A stretch of 64,000 bases of DNA from Vogesella sp. XCS3 (GTDB lineage: Bacteria > Pseudomonadota > Gammaproteobacteria > Burkholderiales > Chromobacteriaceae), in the NCBI RefSeq assembly GCF_020616155.1, contig NZ_CP085530.1, forward strand, positions 139,501 through 203,500, given 5' to 3'. The notes beneath the pieces are model-generated. The model worked only from the letters and a program-made list of their open reading frames with translations, was not told the DNA's origin and searched no databases. Positions 20,880 through 30,472 of this stretch are shown piece after piece (the first letter of the stretch is position 1; every line of letters starts with the position of its first letter). A program made the translations under genes and the position numbers.

Positions 20880-21794
20880 TCAGAACACCGACTGGCCGCT
20901 ACGGGTGGTGAAGCGGTCCAGCGCCTCCAGCCCGGCCAGCGAGTTGCCGCGCGTGTCCAGCCCCGGGCTCCACACTGCAATGCTCATCTTGCCCGGCAGG
21001 ATGGCCAGAATGCCGCCGCCGACGCCGCTCTTGCAGGGCAAGCCGACGCGGTAGGCAAACTCGCCGGCGGCATCGTAGGTGCCACAGGTCAGCATAATGG
21101 CGTTCACCTGCTTGGCCTGGCTGCGGCTGAGCCGCTGTTGGCCGCTGACCGGCGAGGCGCCGTGGTTGGCCAGAAACAGGCCGGCGCGCGCCAGCTCGCG
21201 TACCGACATGCGCAGGCTGCAGGCGCGGAAGTAGTGCGCCAGCACCTGGTCTACCGGGTTGCGGATATTGCCGCAGCTCTTCATGAAATGTGCCAGCGCC
21301 GCATTGCGGTGGCCGTGTTCGGCTTCCGACGACGCAATCACGTAGTCGAAATCCAGCGCCTCTTCGCCGCTTTCCTCTCGCAGGAAGGAACGCAGCGCCG
21401 CGCTGCTGTCACCCTGCTGGCCGATGGCGATATCGGTTACCACCAGAGCCCCCGCGTTGATGAAGGGGTTGCGCGGAATGCCGTGCTCGTACTCCAGCTG
21501 CACCAGCGAGTTGAACGGGTTGCCGGAAGGCTCTTTACCTACGCGTTGCCATAGCGATTCGCCGCTCTGTGCCAGCGTGTGCGCCAGCATGAAGGCCTTG
21601 GAAATGCTCTGGATGGAAAAGCGCTTGTCGGCGAGGCCGGTATGGAAGTGCTGGCCGTCCAGGGTAGAAACCGCCATGGCAAACTGCGTGGCGCTTTCTC
21701 CGGCCAGCGCCGGGATGTAGTCCGCCGGCTTGCCGGCCGACAGATAAGGGGCGATATCGCGGGCGATATCGTCGATCAGTTGCTGAATGTCCAT
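20880..21794 (-). CDS. glsA: Glutaminase A
   Basis: 304 residues from the ATG at 21794 (MDIQQLIDDIARDI); the longer frame upstream is non-coding. It has the serine-dependent glutaminase fold with the SxxK motif SISK (in FSIQSISKAFML) and conserved blocks NPFINAGALV and GGILAILPGKMSIAVWSPGLD. It hydrolyses glutamine to glutamate and ammonia in the cytoplasm. Single gene. Confidence 0.95.
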   Translation of the reverse strand: MDIQQLIDDIARDIAPYLSAGKPADYIPALAGESATQFAMAVSTLDGQHFHTGLADKRFSIQSISKAFMLAHTLAQSGESLWQRVGKEPSGNPFNSLVQLEYEHGIPRNPFINAGALVVTDIAIGQQGDSSAALRSFLREESGEEALDFDYVIASSEAEHGHRNAALAHFMKSCGNIRNPVDQVLAHYFRACSLRMSVRELARAGLFLANHGASPVSGQQRLSRSQAKQVNAIMLTCGTYDAAGEFAYRVGLPCKSGVGGGILAILPGKMSIAVWSPGLDTRGNSLAGLEALDRFTTRSGQSVF

Positions 21795-21869
21795 TTTTAT
21801 CACGGGTGTTGTGGTGGAGAAGGTGGCGCGGGTGGTCTTTGCCACCCTGCTGCCAGGGCCTGCCGCCAG

Positions 21870-21883
21870 GGTTGGCCGCAGGC
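21870..21883 (+). repeat. Solo GTTGGCCGCAGGC repeat, intergenic
   Basis: Copy at 21871 in the 113-base gap between glsA and the HD-domain gene. Extended version GTTGGCCGCAGGC shared with several other copies. Confidence 0.7.
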
Positions 21884-21907
21884 TGCCGCGGGTGTAACCG
21901 CGTGCAT

Positions 21908-22561
21908 TCAGGGCTGCTTGGAACCCCACTCCGCCAGAAAAGTTGCGCGGAATTGCATAATCCAGGCTAGGCGCTGTTCGCCCAGCGCGCGGCCAGCCTC
22001 GGTCTGCATGGTTGCCGGCAGTGTGGCCAGCTTCACGGTAATGTGGTCCAGCGCATAGCGGCGGTCATCCAGCGGGCGCTGCTGTGCCTGCGGGTCGTCC
22101 GAGTGCGCCAGCTGGCTGTCCATCTTGCCGGCGGTGTAAAACAGCCGCGCCAGGCCGACAGCCCCCAGTGCATCCAGCCGGTCGGCATCCTGCACGATTT
22201 GCGCCTCCAGCGTTTGCGGCGTGATGGCCGCAGAAAAGCTGTGCGCCTCGATGGCGTGGCTGACTGCGGCCAACTTGTCGGCGGGAAAGCCGGCAGCGGC
22301 CAACGCCTGGCTGGCCAGTGCGGCAGCCTGGCGCGAAGCTAGGTGGCGTTCCGGGTGGTTCTTGGGCAGGTTCACCAGGTCGTGCAGGTAGCAGGCCGCC
22401 ATCACCACCAGCGCATCGGCTTGGGGGTAGCTGTGCAGCAGCTGGCTGGCGCTTTGCCATACGCGCTGCAAGTGGGCCAGGTCGTGGGCGCCATCGTTGT
22501 CGGCATGGCGTGTGGCCAGGTCGCGGCAGACGGCCTGCCAGTGGGGTAGAGCGTGCGTCAT
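21908..22561 (-). CDS. HD-domain phosphohydrolase, YedJ-like
   Basis: 217 residues. Metal ligands are visible as H27 (GAHDLAHLQRV), the HD pair in CYLHDLVN and the distal Asp in IVQDADRLDALGA, typical of the small HD hydrolases of the YedJ group. Substrate unknown; possibly a nucleotide. Monocistronic and separated from motA by a terminator. Confidence 0.82.
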   Translation of the reverse strand: MTHALPHWQAVCRDLATRHADNDGAHDLAHLQRVWQSASQLLHSYPQADALVVMAACYLHDLVNLPKNHPERHLASRQAAALASQALAAAGFPADKLAAVSHAIEAHSFSAAITPQTLEAQIVQDADRLDALGAVGLARLFYTAGKMDSQLAHSDDPQAQQRPLDDRRYALDHITVKLATLPATMQTEAGRALGEQRLAWIMQFRATFLAEWGSKQP

Positions 22562-22638
22562 GGTGTGGCTTTCCGGTAAAGGCCGCCCATTTAAAAAGCC
22601 GGCGGGCAGCCTGTCAATGCGCGGCCTGGTGAAAAAAC

Positions 22639-22662
22639 AAAAGCGCCCCGCAGGGCGCTTTT
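22639..22662 (-). terminator. Intrinsic terminator of motA
   Basis: AAAAGCGCCC, loop CGCA, GGGCGCTTTT; on the minus strand the hairpin is followed by a T-rich tract, matching the end of motA 17 bases upstream. Confidence 0.8.
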
Positions 22663-22678
22663 CTCGGCATGAAGCAGG

Positions 22679-23539
22679 TTATTTCTTGCCTTTGATGCTT
22701 TCTTCCAGCTCCTGGAAGGTGGGGCGTTCGGTGGAGTACAGCACCTTGCGGCCAAATTCCACTGCAGTTTGCGGGGCGTAACCCTGCATGCTGGCCAGCA
22801 GCACGGTCTTGATGCACTGGAACTCTTTGGAGCTTTCGTCCAGCTTTTGCTCCAGCAGGGTACCCAGCGGCGCCACGATACCGTAGGCCAGCAAAATACC
22901 CAGGAAGGTACCCACCAGTGCCGAGCCGATCATGCCGCCCAGTACCGCAGGTGGCTGGCCTACCGAGCCCATGGTGTTCACCACACCCAGCACCGCGGCC
23001 ACAATACCGAAGGCCGGCAGGGCGTCACCCAGGCGGGTAATCGCCGCGGCGGGGGAGTGGCCTTCGTGGTGATGGGTTTCGATTTCGATGTCCATCAGGT
23101 TTTCGATTTCCATGGCGTTCAGGTTGCCGGACACCATGATACGCAGGTAGTCGGTAATGAAGTCCATCACGTGGTGGTCGTGGGCAATGGCTTCGTACTT
23201 GGAGAACACCGCGCTGCTATGCGGGTCTTCGATGTCTTTTTCCACCGACATCAGGCCTTCCTTGCGGATCTTGACCAGAATCTCGAACAGCATGCCCAGC
23301 AAGTCCATATAGCGGGCCTTGGTATAAGGCGAGCCTTTGAACAGCGTAGGCAGGGCGCCTTTTACCGCCTTGAGTGTTTTGCCCTGGTTGGACACCACAA
23401 AGGCACCAATGGCACCGCCCAGAATGGCCATCAGTTCGGTAGGCAGTGCATGGACAATCACCATGATGTCACCGCCGTGAATGATGTAGGCGCCAAAAAT
23501 GCAAATCAGCGCAATTGCGTAACCGATACCAACGTTCAT
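22679..23539 (-). CDS. motA: Flagellar motor stator protein MotA
   Basis: 286 residues, four membrane segments, with the conserved start MNVGIGYAIALICIFGAY, cytoplasmic loop with Arg/Glu charges that touch FliG, and the PAFGIVAAVLGVVNTM block of helix 3. It forms the proton channel together with MotB. No motB follows: the next gene is the HD hydrolase beyond a terminator. Length and N-terminus fit MotA better than ExbB/TolQ. Confidence 0.92.
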   Translation of the reverse strand: MNVGIGYAIALICIFGAYIIHGGDIMVIVHALPTELMAILGGAIGAFVVSNQGKTLKAVKGALPTLFKGSPYTKARYMDLLGMLFEILVKIRKEGLMSVEKDIEDPHSSAVFSKYEAIAHDHHVMDFITDYLRIMVSGNLNAMEIENLMDIEIETHHHEGHSPAAAITRLGDALPAFGIVAAVLGVVNTMGSVGQPPAVLGGMIGSALVGTFLGILLAYGIVAPLGTLLEQKLDESSKEFQCIKTVLLASMQGYAPQTAVEFGRKVLYSTERPTFQELEESIKGKK

Positions 23540-23627
23540 GAGCCTGCGTTCCCCTAAGTGTGCAAGGCGTGGATGTGAGTGAATTTAAGGACAGATACGG
23601 CCGGATTACCAGCCGCAGTGCAACATG

Positions 23628-24023
23628 TCAGTAGTCTACTTTCCCGCGCATGGCCTTGATGCTACCGCGATTGCATTTACCTGCCAACCGGCGCTGCTGG
23701 CTGCCCCAGGTGGGTTTGGTGGCTTTGCGCGCTTTTATCGTGATGTTGGCCGCATCGAGCATGGCCTGCAGGCGCTGCAGTGCATCATGGCGGTTTTGCT
23801 CCTGGGTGCGGTACTGCTGCGCCTTGATGATGATTACGCCGTCTTTGCTGATGCGCTGGTCGCTGCTGGCCAGCAGTTTGTCTTTCAGGCTGTCCGGCAG
23901 GCGCGAAGCACGAATGTCAAAGCGCAAATGGATGGCGGACGACACCTTGTTCACGTTTTGCCCACCCGCCCCCTGGGCGCGTATGGCGGTAAAGGTCACG
24001 TCATCCGGGTGGAGCTGGGCCAA
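23628..24023 (-). CDS. arfB: Alternative ribosome-rescue factor ArfB (YaeJ)
   Basis: 131 residues. The peptide-release GGQ motif (residues 20-22) sits in a single RF-like domain and the tail is strongly basic ([20 protein letters not shown]), which enters the empty mRNA channel. It hydrolyses peptidyl-tRNA on stalled ribosomes. The start appears to be TTG at 24023 with AGGAAG seven bases upstream; no in-frame ATG or GTG fits better. Confidence 0.92.
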   Translation of the reverse strand: MAQLHPDDVTFTAIRAQGAGGQNVNKVSSAIHLRFDIRASRLPDSLKDKLLASSDQRISKDGVIIIKAQQYRTQEQNRHDALQRLQAMLDAANITIKARKATKPTWGSQQRRLAGKCNRGSIKAMRGKVDY

Positions 24024-24080
24024 GTCATTCTTCCTGCGGCAAAAGTCAGGCGGCAGTGTAGTGCCTGCCGTGCCTGGCGG

Positions 24081-25250
24081 CTAGCGTGACGTGCGCTGTT
24101 GTCGGCGCTCGGCAAAGGGCAGCTGTCTGTCGCTGCTGCGTTCGCGTTTTTTCAGGTACATGGCGTTATCCGCTTGCTCGATCAGGGCTTCCAGCTGGCT
24201 ATGGGCGCTGATCGGGCAATAACCGATGCTGGCACTGACCGAGACGATAGCGCCGGATGGCAGGGCGATAGGGCGGCTTAGCGCATAGTCCAGCTCGTCA
24301 ATGGTGTGGCGGATCGCCTGACTGCTGTCCCGGCACAGTGCCACGATGAACTCGTCGCCACCAAAACGGCAGCATACGTCTTGCTGCTGCAGGGTGGTCA
24401 GCAGCCGTTCTGCCGTGATTTGCAGCACCATATCGCCCGCTTTGTGGCCGTGCTGATCGTTGATGGGTTTGAAGCGGTCCAGGTCGATTTCCAGCAAGGC
24501 CTTGTCGCCAGGCCCGGCCGCCTGTTCCAGCAGCTGGCTGATATGGCGTATTCCCGCCCGCCGGTTGAACAAGCCGGTCAGCAGGTCCCGGTCTGCCATA
24601 TGCTGCATTTCGCGGTGGCTGCTGGCGAGCTGGCGCATGGCTTGCTCGGCACGCTGCCGTGACTTTTTCAGCAAGTAGAGGTTGTTATCGTGGCGTTTTG
24701 CCTGCTTGCACATGATGCGGCCTACGGCCAGGCACAGTAGTAGGCTGATGGTGACGTTTTCTGTCACGGTAGCCACGGCCAAGGCGGGCAGCTTGAACAG
24801 CTGCAGTGAGGCAATCGCAATGAGCCAGTTACCGACCGAGGCCACACAGAGCAGGGAAAAGCGCGAAGTGGTGGCAATCAGCATCAGGTCGACGATGGCA
24901 AAGCCCTGGGTCATGGATAAATAGCTGATACCGATACGATCGAGCTCGTAGCCGAACCACACCACGGTGGCGGGGTAGAGCAGGCCGCCACCGACATGGA
25001 ATACATTGCCCCACCTCCTGGCGTTGCGGCCATGCATCAGCATGAGTGCACCAAAAGCCCAGCAGATGCCGGCGACACGTGGCACCAGAATGCTCTGCCA
25101 GTGCGCCGGATGCTGTACGTACTCTACGCACAGCATCAGCGTAAAGATGCTACCTACCAGTAGTGCGGCAGTGCGCCTGGCGGGCAGGGCGTGCTGATCT
25201 TGCCGCGCGTGGTAGTACGCCGTGCGGTAGGGTTTGTCCGGCCGTGCCAT
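24081..25250 (-). CDS. Membrane diguanylate cyclase (GGDEF)
   Basis: 389 residues: about five or six membrane segments in residues 25-180, a helical linker, then a GGDEF domain with the active-site GGDEF at 297-301. The inhibitory I-site (RxxD five residues before) reads QQQD, so product inhibition may be lost. It makes cyclic di-GMP from GTP. The start is one base from the stop of the FAD oxidoreductase, so the two are likely co-transcribed. Confidence 0.92.
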   Translation of the reverse strand: MARPDKPYRTAYYHARQDQHALPARRTAALLVGSIFTLMLCVEYVQHPAHWQSILVPRVAGICWAFGALMLMHGRNARRWGNVFHVGGGLLYPATVVWFGYELDRIGISYLSMTQGFAIVDLMLIATTSRFSLLCVASVGNWLIAIASLQLFKLPALAVATVTENVTISLLLCLAVGRIMCKQAKRHDNNLYLLKKSRQRAEQAMRQLASSHREMQHMADRDLLTGLFNRRAGIRHISQLLEQAAGPGDKALLEIDLDRFKPINDQHGHKAGDMVLQITAERLLTTLQQQDVCCRFGGDEFIVALCRDSSQAIRHTIDELDYALSRPIALPSGAIVSVSASIGYCPISAHSQLEALIEQADNAMYLKKRERSSDRQLPFAERRQQRTSR

Positions 25251-25251
25251 G

Positions 25252-26637
25252 CTAGCGGCTGAATATTTTCCCGGGGTTCAGCAGTTGTGCCGGGTCTAGC
25301 GCCAGCTTGATGGCGCGCATCATGGCGATGCCATGGGTGCCGGCTTCTGCTGCCAGGTATGGCTGTTTGCCAATGCCGATGCCGTGCTCGCCGGTGCAGG
25401 TGCCTTCCATGCCCTGTGCGCGCTGTATCAGGCGGTGATTGACGGCCTTGGCCTGTGTCATGGCAGCCTCGTCGCCGGGCTGTACCAGCAGCATCAGGTG
25501 AAAGTTGCCGTCGCCAACGTGGCCGAATAGCGGCGCTTGCATGCCCTCGTGCCGCAGGTCGGCGTAGGTGGCTTCAATGCACTCGCTCAGGCGTGATATC
25601 GGTACGCATACGTCGGTGGCCACGCAGCGGCTGCCAGGTTGCAGCTGCAAGCCGGCAAAGTAGGCGTTATGGCGCGCCTGCCACAGCTTGTTGCGCTCTT
25701 CGTCGCGCGTGGCCCAGGCAAAGCCGCCGCCGCCGTTGGCCGCGGCCAGCTCGCCCACCATGGCGGCTTGTTCTGCCACGCTGGCGGCGGTGCCGTGGAA
25801 CTCCAGAAACAGCGTAGGGCGCTCGGGATAGTCGGTGCGGCTATGGCGGTTCACCGCCTGCATGGTCAGCGCGTCCAGCATCTCGGCGCGGGCTAGCGGT
25901 ATGCCGCACTGTATGCTCTGGATCACGGTATCCACGGCACCGGTGACGCTGTCGAAATTGACCACCGCGGCCGACATGGCCTCCGGCATGCCGTACAGGC
26001 GCACGGTGACTTCGGTAATGATCGCCAGCGTGCCTTCCGAACCCACCAGCAGGCGGGTCAGGTCATAGCCGGCAGACGACTTGCGTGCCCGCGTGCCGGT
26101 GTGGACTACCTCGCCGCTGGCCAGCACGGCTGTGAGCGCCAGTACGTTTTCGCGCATGGTGCCGTAGCGCACGGCGTTGGTGCCGCTGGCCCGCGTCGCG
26201 GTCATGCCGCCCAGCGTGGCATCGGCACCGGGGTCTATCGGAAAGAACAGCCCGCTGTGGCGTAACTCACGGTTCAACTGCATGCGTGTCACGCCGGCTT
26301 CTACCGTGGCGGTGAGGTCGGCTTCGTGAATGGCCACTATGCGGTTCATCTGCGACAAGTCGATGCAGATGCCACCGTGCACGGCCAGGGTGTGGCCTTC
26401 TACCGAGCTGCCGGCACCGTAGGGGACCATGGGCACACCGTACTGGCTGCACAGACAGGCAATGGCGCTGACTTCAGCGGTGCTGTGTGGCCACACCACG
26501 GCATCGGGCAGGGCATCCGGATGGCAGGATTCGTCGTGGCCGTGGTGGGCGCGCATGGCCTCGCTGGTGGACAGGCGCTCGCCCAGCAGGGCGTGCAGCG
26601 CTGCCAGTAATGGCTCGCATGGGGAGGCGGTGGTCAT
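25252..26637 (-). CDS. FAD-binding oxidoreductase, D-lactate/glycolate dehydrogenase type
   Basis: 461 residues from ATG 26637 (GTG at 26676 is an alternative). The PCMH-type FAD domain is clear: VPYGAGSSVEGH, then PGADATLGGMTATRASG; the FAD-oxidase C-terminal domain ends with CTGEHGIGIGK and LNPGKIF. Relatives oxidise 2-hydroxy acids such as D-lactate or D-2-hydroxyglutarate and pass electrons to quinone or cytochrome. Which acid is unknown. Confidence 0.88.
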   Translation of the reverse strand: MTTASPCEPLLAALHALLGERLSTSEAMRAHHGHDESCHPDALPDAVVWPHSTAEVSAIACLCSQYGVPMVPYGAGSSVEGHTLAVHGGICIDLSQMNRIVAIHEADLTATVEAGVTRMQLNRELRHSGLFFPIDPGADATLGGMTATRASGTNAVRYGTMRENVLALTAVLASGEVVHTGTRARKSSAGYDLTRLLVGSEGTLAIITEVTVRLYGMPEAMSAAVVNFDSVTGAVDTVIQSIQCGIPLARAEMLDALTMQAVNRHSRTDYPERPTLFLEFHGTAASVAEQAAMVGELAAANGGGGFAWATRDEERNKLWQARHNAYFAGLQLQPGSRCVATDVCVPISRLSECIEATYADLRHEGMQAPLFGHVGDGNFHLMLLVQPGDEAAMTQAKAVNHRLIQRAQGMEGTCTGEHGIGIGKQPYLAAEAGTHGIAMMRAIKLALDPAQLLNPGKIFSR

Positions 26638-26742
26638 GGGTGTCTCGCGAAGGGCGGATGCGGAATTATCACCCACAATGAATAATGTGACAGTATTTAT
26701 ATATAACGCTTACGTAACAACGCGCGTATCTGTTGTGAAACC

Positions 26743-26773
26743 CGCAAGCCGCCCCACCGCGAGACGGCTTGCG
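26743..26773 (-). terminator. Hairpin after the ABC exporter gene
   Basis: CGCAAGCCG (26743-26751) and CGGCTTGCG (26765-26773), 13-base loop, 15 bases after the ABC gene stop. No strong T-tract on either side, so termination is only probable. Confidence 0.45.
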
Positions 26774-26787
26774 TAGCAATAACGGGG

Positions 26788-28566
26788 CTATTGCAGCAGC
26801 CAGCGCCCTTCGCCTTGCAGCTGTAACTGATGGCTATGGTGTACCAGCAGGGTGCTGCGGTGACCGACGCTGACCAGTACCGTGTCCGGCAGCTGGCTGC
26901 GTACCAGCCGGTACAGTGCGTCTTCCAGGCCTTCATCCATGGCCGAGGTGGCCTCATCCAGGAATGCCACTTTCGGTGCGGCCAACAGCAGGCGGCCAAA
27001 CGCCAGGCGTTGTTGCTCGCCCAGCGACAAGATGCGGCTCCAGTCTGCCTCTTCGTCCAGCCGGCTGGCCAGGTGGCCCAGCTGTACCGCTTGCAAGGTG
27101 CGCTGGATACGGTCGGCGTCGGCAACGGCGGCCTGCGGGTAGCTCAGTGCATCGCGCAGGCTGCCTAGCGGCAGGTAAGGCTTTTGCGACAGGAACAGCA
27201 CGCTGTCCAGCGGGTAGCCGATATTGCCCTGGCAATACGGCCACAGGCCGGCAATGGCGCGTAGCAAGGTGGTTTTACCACTGCCGGACGGGCCGCGTAT
27301 CAGCAGCGCATTACCCGCTGCCAGGCTAAGGCTCAGGCCGCTTAGCAAGGGGCGGCCATCCGGTGTAGTGACGTCCAGCTGGCCAAGCTGCAGGCCGCTG
27401 CTTTGCGGCTGCGTGTGGGCGCAGGGCAGGGCATCGCTGGCTTCGGCGGCATCCAGAAAGCCGGTAAGACGATCCAGCACGGCCTTGTACTGGGCAAAGT
27501 CGTCATAAGCACGGCGGAAGAAAGACAGATTGTCTTGCAGCTGCCCGAAAGCCTGCGCGGTTTGCACCATGTCGCCCAGCGAGATCTGCTTGGAGAAGAA
27601 TCGCGGCGCCTGGATGATGAACGGGAATACGGCGGCGGTCTGGCTGACAACAAAGTTGAAACCGGTGAATTTCAGGTTACGGAACAGGATGGCCCAGCTG
27701 TTATCGATAAGTCGGCCGAAGCGCTGGCGTAGCTGCGCGCCTTCGACAAGGTGGCCGCGATAAAAGGCAATGCTCTCGCTGTACTCGCGTAGCCGCACCA
27801 GTGCGTAGCGATAATCGGCACCCAGTTTTTCGTTAAGGAAGTTCAGGCGGATCAGCGGGCGGCCAATGCCAAAGGCAAACACCGTAGCGACGATCACGTA
27901 CAGGTATACGGCAAACACCATGCCGCGCGGAATCTCCAGCCCGAATACCGCCAGTACACCGGACAGGCCCCACAGTATCAGGGTGAACTCGAAGGTGGAC
28001 ACCAGGGCGTCGATGACACCCATTGACAGCGACAGGCTGCTGCTGACAAAACTGGCGATGTCCTGCTGGATGCGCTGGTCCGGGTTATCTACCGGGTCGG
28101 CCAGGTGCTGGGTGCGGTAGAAAGTCTGCCCCTGCAGCCAGCGCGACAACATGCGCTCGTTCAGCCATTCGCGCCAGCGGATGACGAAAGCCTGCTGGAT
28201 GTACACCTCGAACAGGCTGCGGCCAACGTGTACGCTGGCCAGCACGGCAAAAATCAGCATAGACGCCCAGAATAGCTTGGCATCCAGCTTTTGCAGCGAG
28301 GCGTACATTTCGTTGTACCAGTTGGAAAACAGCACATTCACCCGTACCCCCGCCAGCGTCACCAGTAGCACCAGCAGGATGGTGAGCAATGGCCGCCAGC
28401 CATTGTTAACCGGGCGGAAAAAGTCCCCTGCCAGGCGCAGAAACTGGCGCCCCCAGCGGCTAAAGCGGGTAGTGAGCCAGATGGCAATGCTGCTGACCAG
28501 CACCGTAATCAGCATGGCCTTGCCCAGCCAGATGCCGCTGGCCAATAGTTCGTTTCCCCAGTTCAT
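26788..28566 (-). CDS. SbmA/BacA-like ABC transporter (YddA type), fused permease and ATPase
   Basis: 592 residues. The first ~360 form a SbmA/BacA-like membrane domain (six or so helices, with the VNVLFSNWYNEMYASLQ block); the last ~220 are an ABC ATPase with Walker A GPSGSGKTT, signature LSLGEQQRLAFGRLL, Walker B VAFLDEATSAMD and switch His in VGHRST. Family members (E. coli YddA, mycobacterial Rv1819c) move vitamin B12 or peptides. Single gene divergent from cysS. Confidence 0.9.
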   Translation of the reverse strand: MNWGNELLASGIWLGKAMLITVLVSSIAIWLTTRFSRWGRQFLRLAGDFFRPVNNGWRPLLTILLVLLVTLAGVRVNVLFSNWYNEMYASLQKLDAKLFWASMLIFAVLASVHVGRSLFEVYIQQAFVIRWREWLNERMLSRWLQGQTFYRTQHLADPVDNPDQRIQQDIASFVSSSLSLSMGVIDALVSTFEFTLILWGLSGVLAVFGLEIPRGMVFAVYLYVIVATVFAFGIGRPLIRLNFLNEKLGADYRYALVRLREYSESIAFYRGHLVEGAQLRQRFGRLIDNSWAILFRNLKFTGFNFVVSQTAAVFPFIIQAPRFFSKQISLGDMVQTAQAFGQLQDNLSFFRRAYDDFAQYKAVLDRLTGFLDAAEASDALPCAHTQPQSSGLQLGQLDVTTPDGRPLLSGLSLSLAAGNALLIRGPSGSGKTTLLRAIAGLWPYCQGNIGYPLDSVLFLSQKPYLPLGSLRDALSYPQAAVADADRIQRTLQAVQLGHLASRLDEEADWSRILSLGEQQRLAFGRLLLAAPKVAFLDEATSAMDEGLEDALYRLVRSQLPDTVLVSVGHRSTLLVHHSHQLQLQGEGRWLLQ

Positions 28567-28697
28567 TTTCTATGGCTCCTGTTGTAATTCTGCTTATGAA
28601 ACAAGGCACTACGCCGTGCATGAAAGCTGCCTGCTAGGGGCTTGACGGCTTTGCTACAATAACGGTTCGTTACTTAACCGATACAGGCCAAGTTGTC

Positions 28698-30071
28698 ATG
28701 CTCAAGCTCTACAACACACTGACCCGCCAGAAAGAAGAATTCAAACCGCTCGTACCCGGCCAGGTAAAGATGTACGTGTGTGGCATGACTGTCTATGACC
28801 TGTGCCATATCGGCCACGCCCGTATGCTCACCGCCTTCGACGTGATCTACCGCTGGTTTGCCGCCAGTAACTACGACGTGACCTATGTGCGCAATATTAC
28901 CGATATTGACGACAAGATCATCAAGCGTTCTGCCGAGCGTGGCATTAGTGCCGAGGCGCTGGTGGAAGAAACCATCGCCGACATGCACGCCGATACCGAA
29001 GCGCTGGGCCTGCTGCGGCCAACCTTCGAGCCGCGTGCCACGCAGCACATTGGCGGCATGCAGGACATCATCAGCAAGCTGATCCACCGTGGCAAGGCCT
29101 ACCCGGCGCCCAATGGCGACGTGTACTACGCCGTGCGCGAGTTCGACGGCTACGGCAAGCTGTCCGGCAAGACGCTGGAAAGCCTGCGCGCCGGCGAGCG
29201 CATCGACGTAGACCCGAACAAGCGCGACCCGTTCGACTTTGTGCTGTGGAAAGCCGCCAAACCGGGCGAGCCACAGTGGCAAAGCCCGTGGGGCGCCGGC
29301 CGCCCCGGCTGGCACATCGAGTGCTCGGCCATGAGCTGCCACCACCTGGGTGAGCATTTCGATATTCACGGCGGCGGCGAAGACCTGCAGTTCCCGCACC
29401 ACGAGAACGAGATCGCGCAGAGCGAAGGCGCACACGGTCACCAGTACGTGAACTACTGGATGCACAACGGCTTTATCAATGTGGATGGCACCAAGATGTC
29501 CAAGAGCCTGGGCAACTTCTTCACCATCCGCGACGTGCTGGGCCATTTTGACGGCGAAGTGATCCGCTTCTTTATCGTGCGCAGCCACTACCGCAGTCCG
29601 GTGAACTTTACCGACGGCATCCTGAACGACGCCAAGCAGGGTCTGACCCGCTTGTACACCGCACTGCGTGGCCTGGACCTGCCAGCCAGCACCGGCATCG
29701 ACTGGGCCAACCCGTACGCGGCGCGCTTCAAGGCCGCGATGGACGACGACTTCGGCACCTCCGAAGCCGTATCGGTACTGTTCGAGCTGGCTGGCGAGGT
29801 GAACAAGAGCAAAGACCTGGCGCTGGCGCGCCTGCTGAAAGACCTGGGCGGCGTGCTGGGCCTGTTGCAGCGCGACCCGGAAGCTTTCCTGCAAGGCGAT
29901 AGCGCCGAGGGCGGTCTGAGCGCCGAACAAGTCGAGGCGCTGATCCAGGCGCGCAAGGACGCACGCGCCGCCAAAAATTGGGCCGAGTCCGACCGCATTC
30001 GCGACGAACTGACCGCCGCCGGCATCGTGCTGGAAGACAGTGCCGGCGCCACAACCTGGCGCCGTGCCTGA
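28698..30071 (+). CDS. cysS: Cysteinyl-tRNA synthetase
   Basis: 457 residues, class I synthetase. HIGH motif at 37-40, KMSKS at 266-270, and zinc ligands including Cys28 and the [10 protein letters not shown] region. Charges tRNA-Cys. The 131-base gap upstream has a TACAAT -10 at 28655-28660 without a convincing -35. Confidence 0.97.
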   Translation: MLKLYNTLTRQKEEFKPLVPGQVKMYVCGMTVYDLCHIGHARMLTAFDVIYRWFAASNYDVTYVRNITDIDDKIIKRSAERGISAEALVEETIADMHADTEALGLLRPTFEPRATQHIGGMQDIISKLIHRGKAYPAPNGDVYYAVREFDGYGKLSGKTLESLRAGERIDVDPNKRDPFDFVLWKAAKPGEPQWQSPWGAGRPGWHIECSAMSCHHLGEHFDIHGGGEDLQFPHHENEIAQSEGAHGHQYVNYWMHNGFINVDGTKMSKSLGNFFTIRDVLGHFDGEVIRFFIVRSHYRSPVNFTDGILNDAKQGLTRLYTALRGLDLPASTGIDWANPYAARFKAAMDDDFGTSEAVSVLFELAGEVNKSKDLALARLLKDLGGVLGLLQRDPEAFLQGDSAEGGLSAEQVEALIQARKDARAAKNWAESDRIRDELTAAGIVLEDSAGATTWRRA

Positions 30072-30100
30072 GTCGAAACCGCGCTGCCCATAGCAGGAAA

Positions 30101-30114
30101 GGTTGGCCGCGGCC
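30101..30114 (+). repeat. Solo GTTGGCCGC repeat after cysS
   Basis: GGTTGGCCGCGGCC 30 bases after the cysS stop, ahead of the rpmE promoter. Confidence 0.7.
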
Positions 30115-30123
30115 AGCTTTTCC

Positions 30124-30152
30124 TTGCCAATGGCCGTTTTAGTCTGGATAAT
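30124..30152 (+). promoter_or_regulatory. Sigma-70 promoter of rpmE
   Basis: TTGCCA (30124-30129), 17-base spacer, GATAAT (30147-30152). This gives a ~50-base leader before rpmE. Confidence 0.6.
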
Positions 30153-30168
30153 CACGCGTTTTGAAGAA

Positions 30169-30189
30169 GTACAGGCAAAACCCCTGTAC
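30169..30189 (+). promoter_or_regulatory. Hairpin in the rpmE leader
   Basis: GTACAGG and CCTGTAC around a 7-base loop, eight bases ahead of an AAAAGGA ribosome site. Position suits an autoregulatory L31-binding leader, but that is inference. Confidence 0.45.
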
Positions 30190-30209
30190 CCGAGTTAAAA
30201 GGAAAAGCC

Positions 30210-30425
30210 ATGCAAGCCGATATTCAGCCGAACTACAAAGAAGTAGCCGTTACCTGCTCCTGCGGTAACCAGTTCACCACCAAGTCCACCATGGCTAAAG
30301 ACGCCTTCCACATTGAAGTGTGCTCCCAGTGCCACCCGTTCTACACCGGTAAACAGAAGATCGTTGATACCGCTGGTCGCGTTGATCGCTTCAACCAGAA
30401 GTTCGGCAGCTTCTTCAAGCGCTAA
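30210..30425 (+). CDS. rpmE: 50S ribosomal protein L31 (zinc-binding type)
   Basis: 71 residues with all four zinc cysteines (C16, C18, C38, C41) in [14 protein letters not shown] and [13 protein letters not shown], so this is the C+ form. It bridges the two ribosomal subunits. Own promoter and terminator. Confidence 0.97.
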   Translation: MQADIQPNYKEVAVTCSCGNQFTTKSTMAKDAFHIEVCSQCHPFYTGKQKIVDTAGRVDRFNQKFGSFFKR

Positions 30426-30447
30426 TTACCGCTTGCAAGATGGACAT

Positions 30448-30472
30448 AAAGGCAGCTTCGGCTGCCTTTTTT
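30448..30472 (+). terminator. Intrinsic terminator of rpmE
   Basis: AAAGGCAGC, tetraloop TTCG, GCTGCCTTT then T-tract. Confidence 0.9.

Noticed and set aside
28642..28660. TTGACG and TACAAT as a cysS promoter
   Set aside because: Only seven bases separate them; the TACAAT may be a real -10 but not with this -35.
28674..30155. 493-codon minus frame opposite cysS
   Set aside because: Shadow; CysS motifs are in the plus frame.
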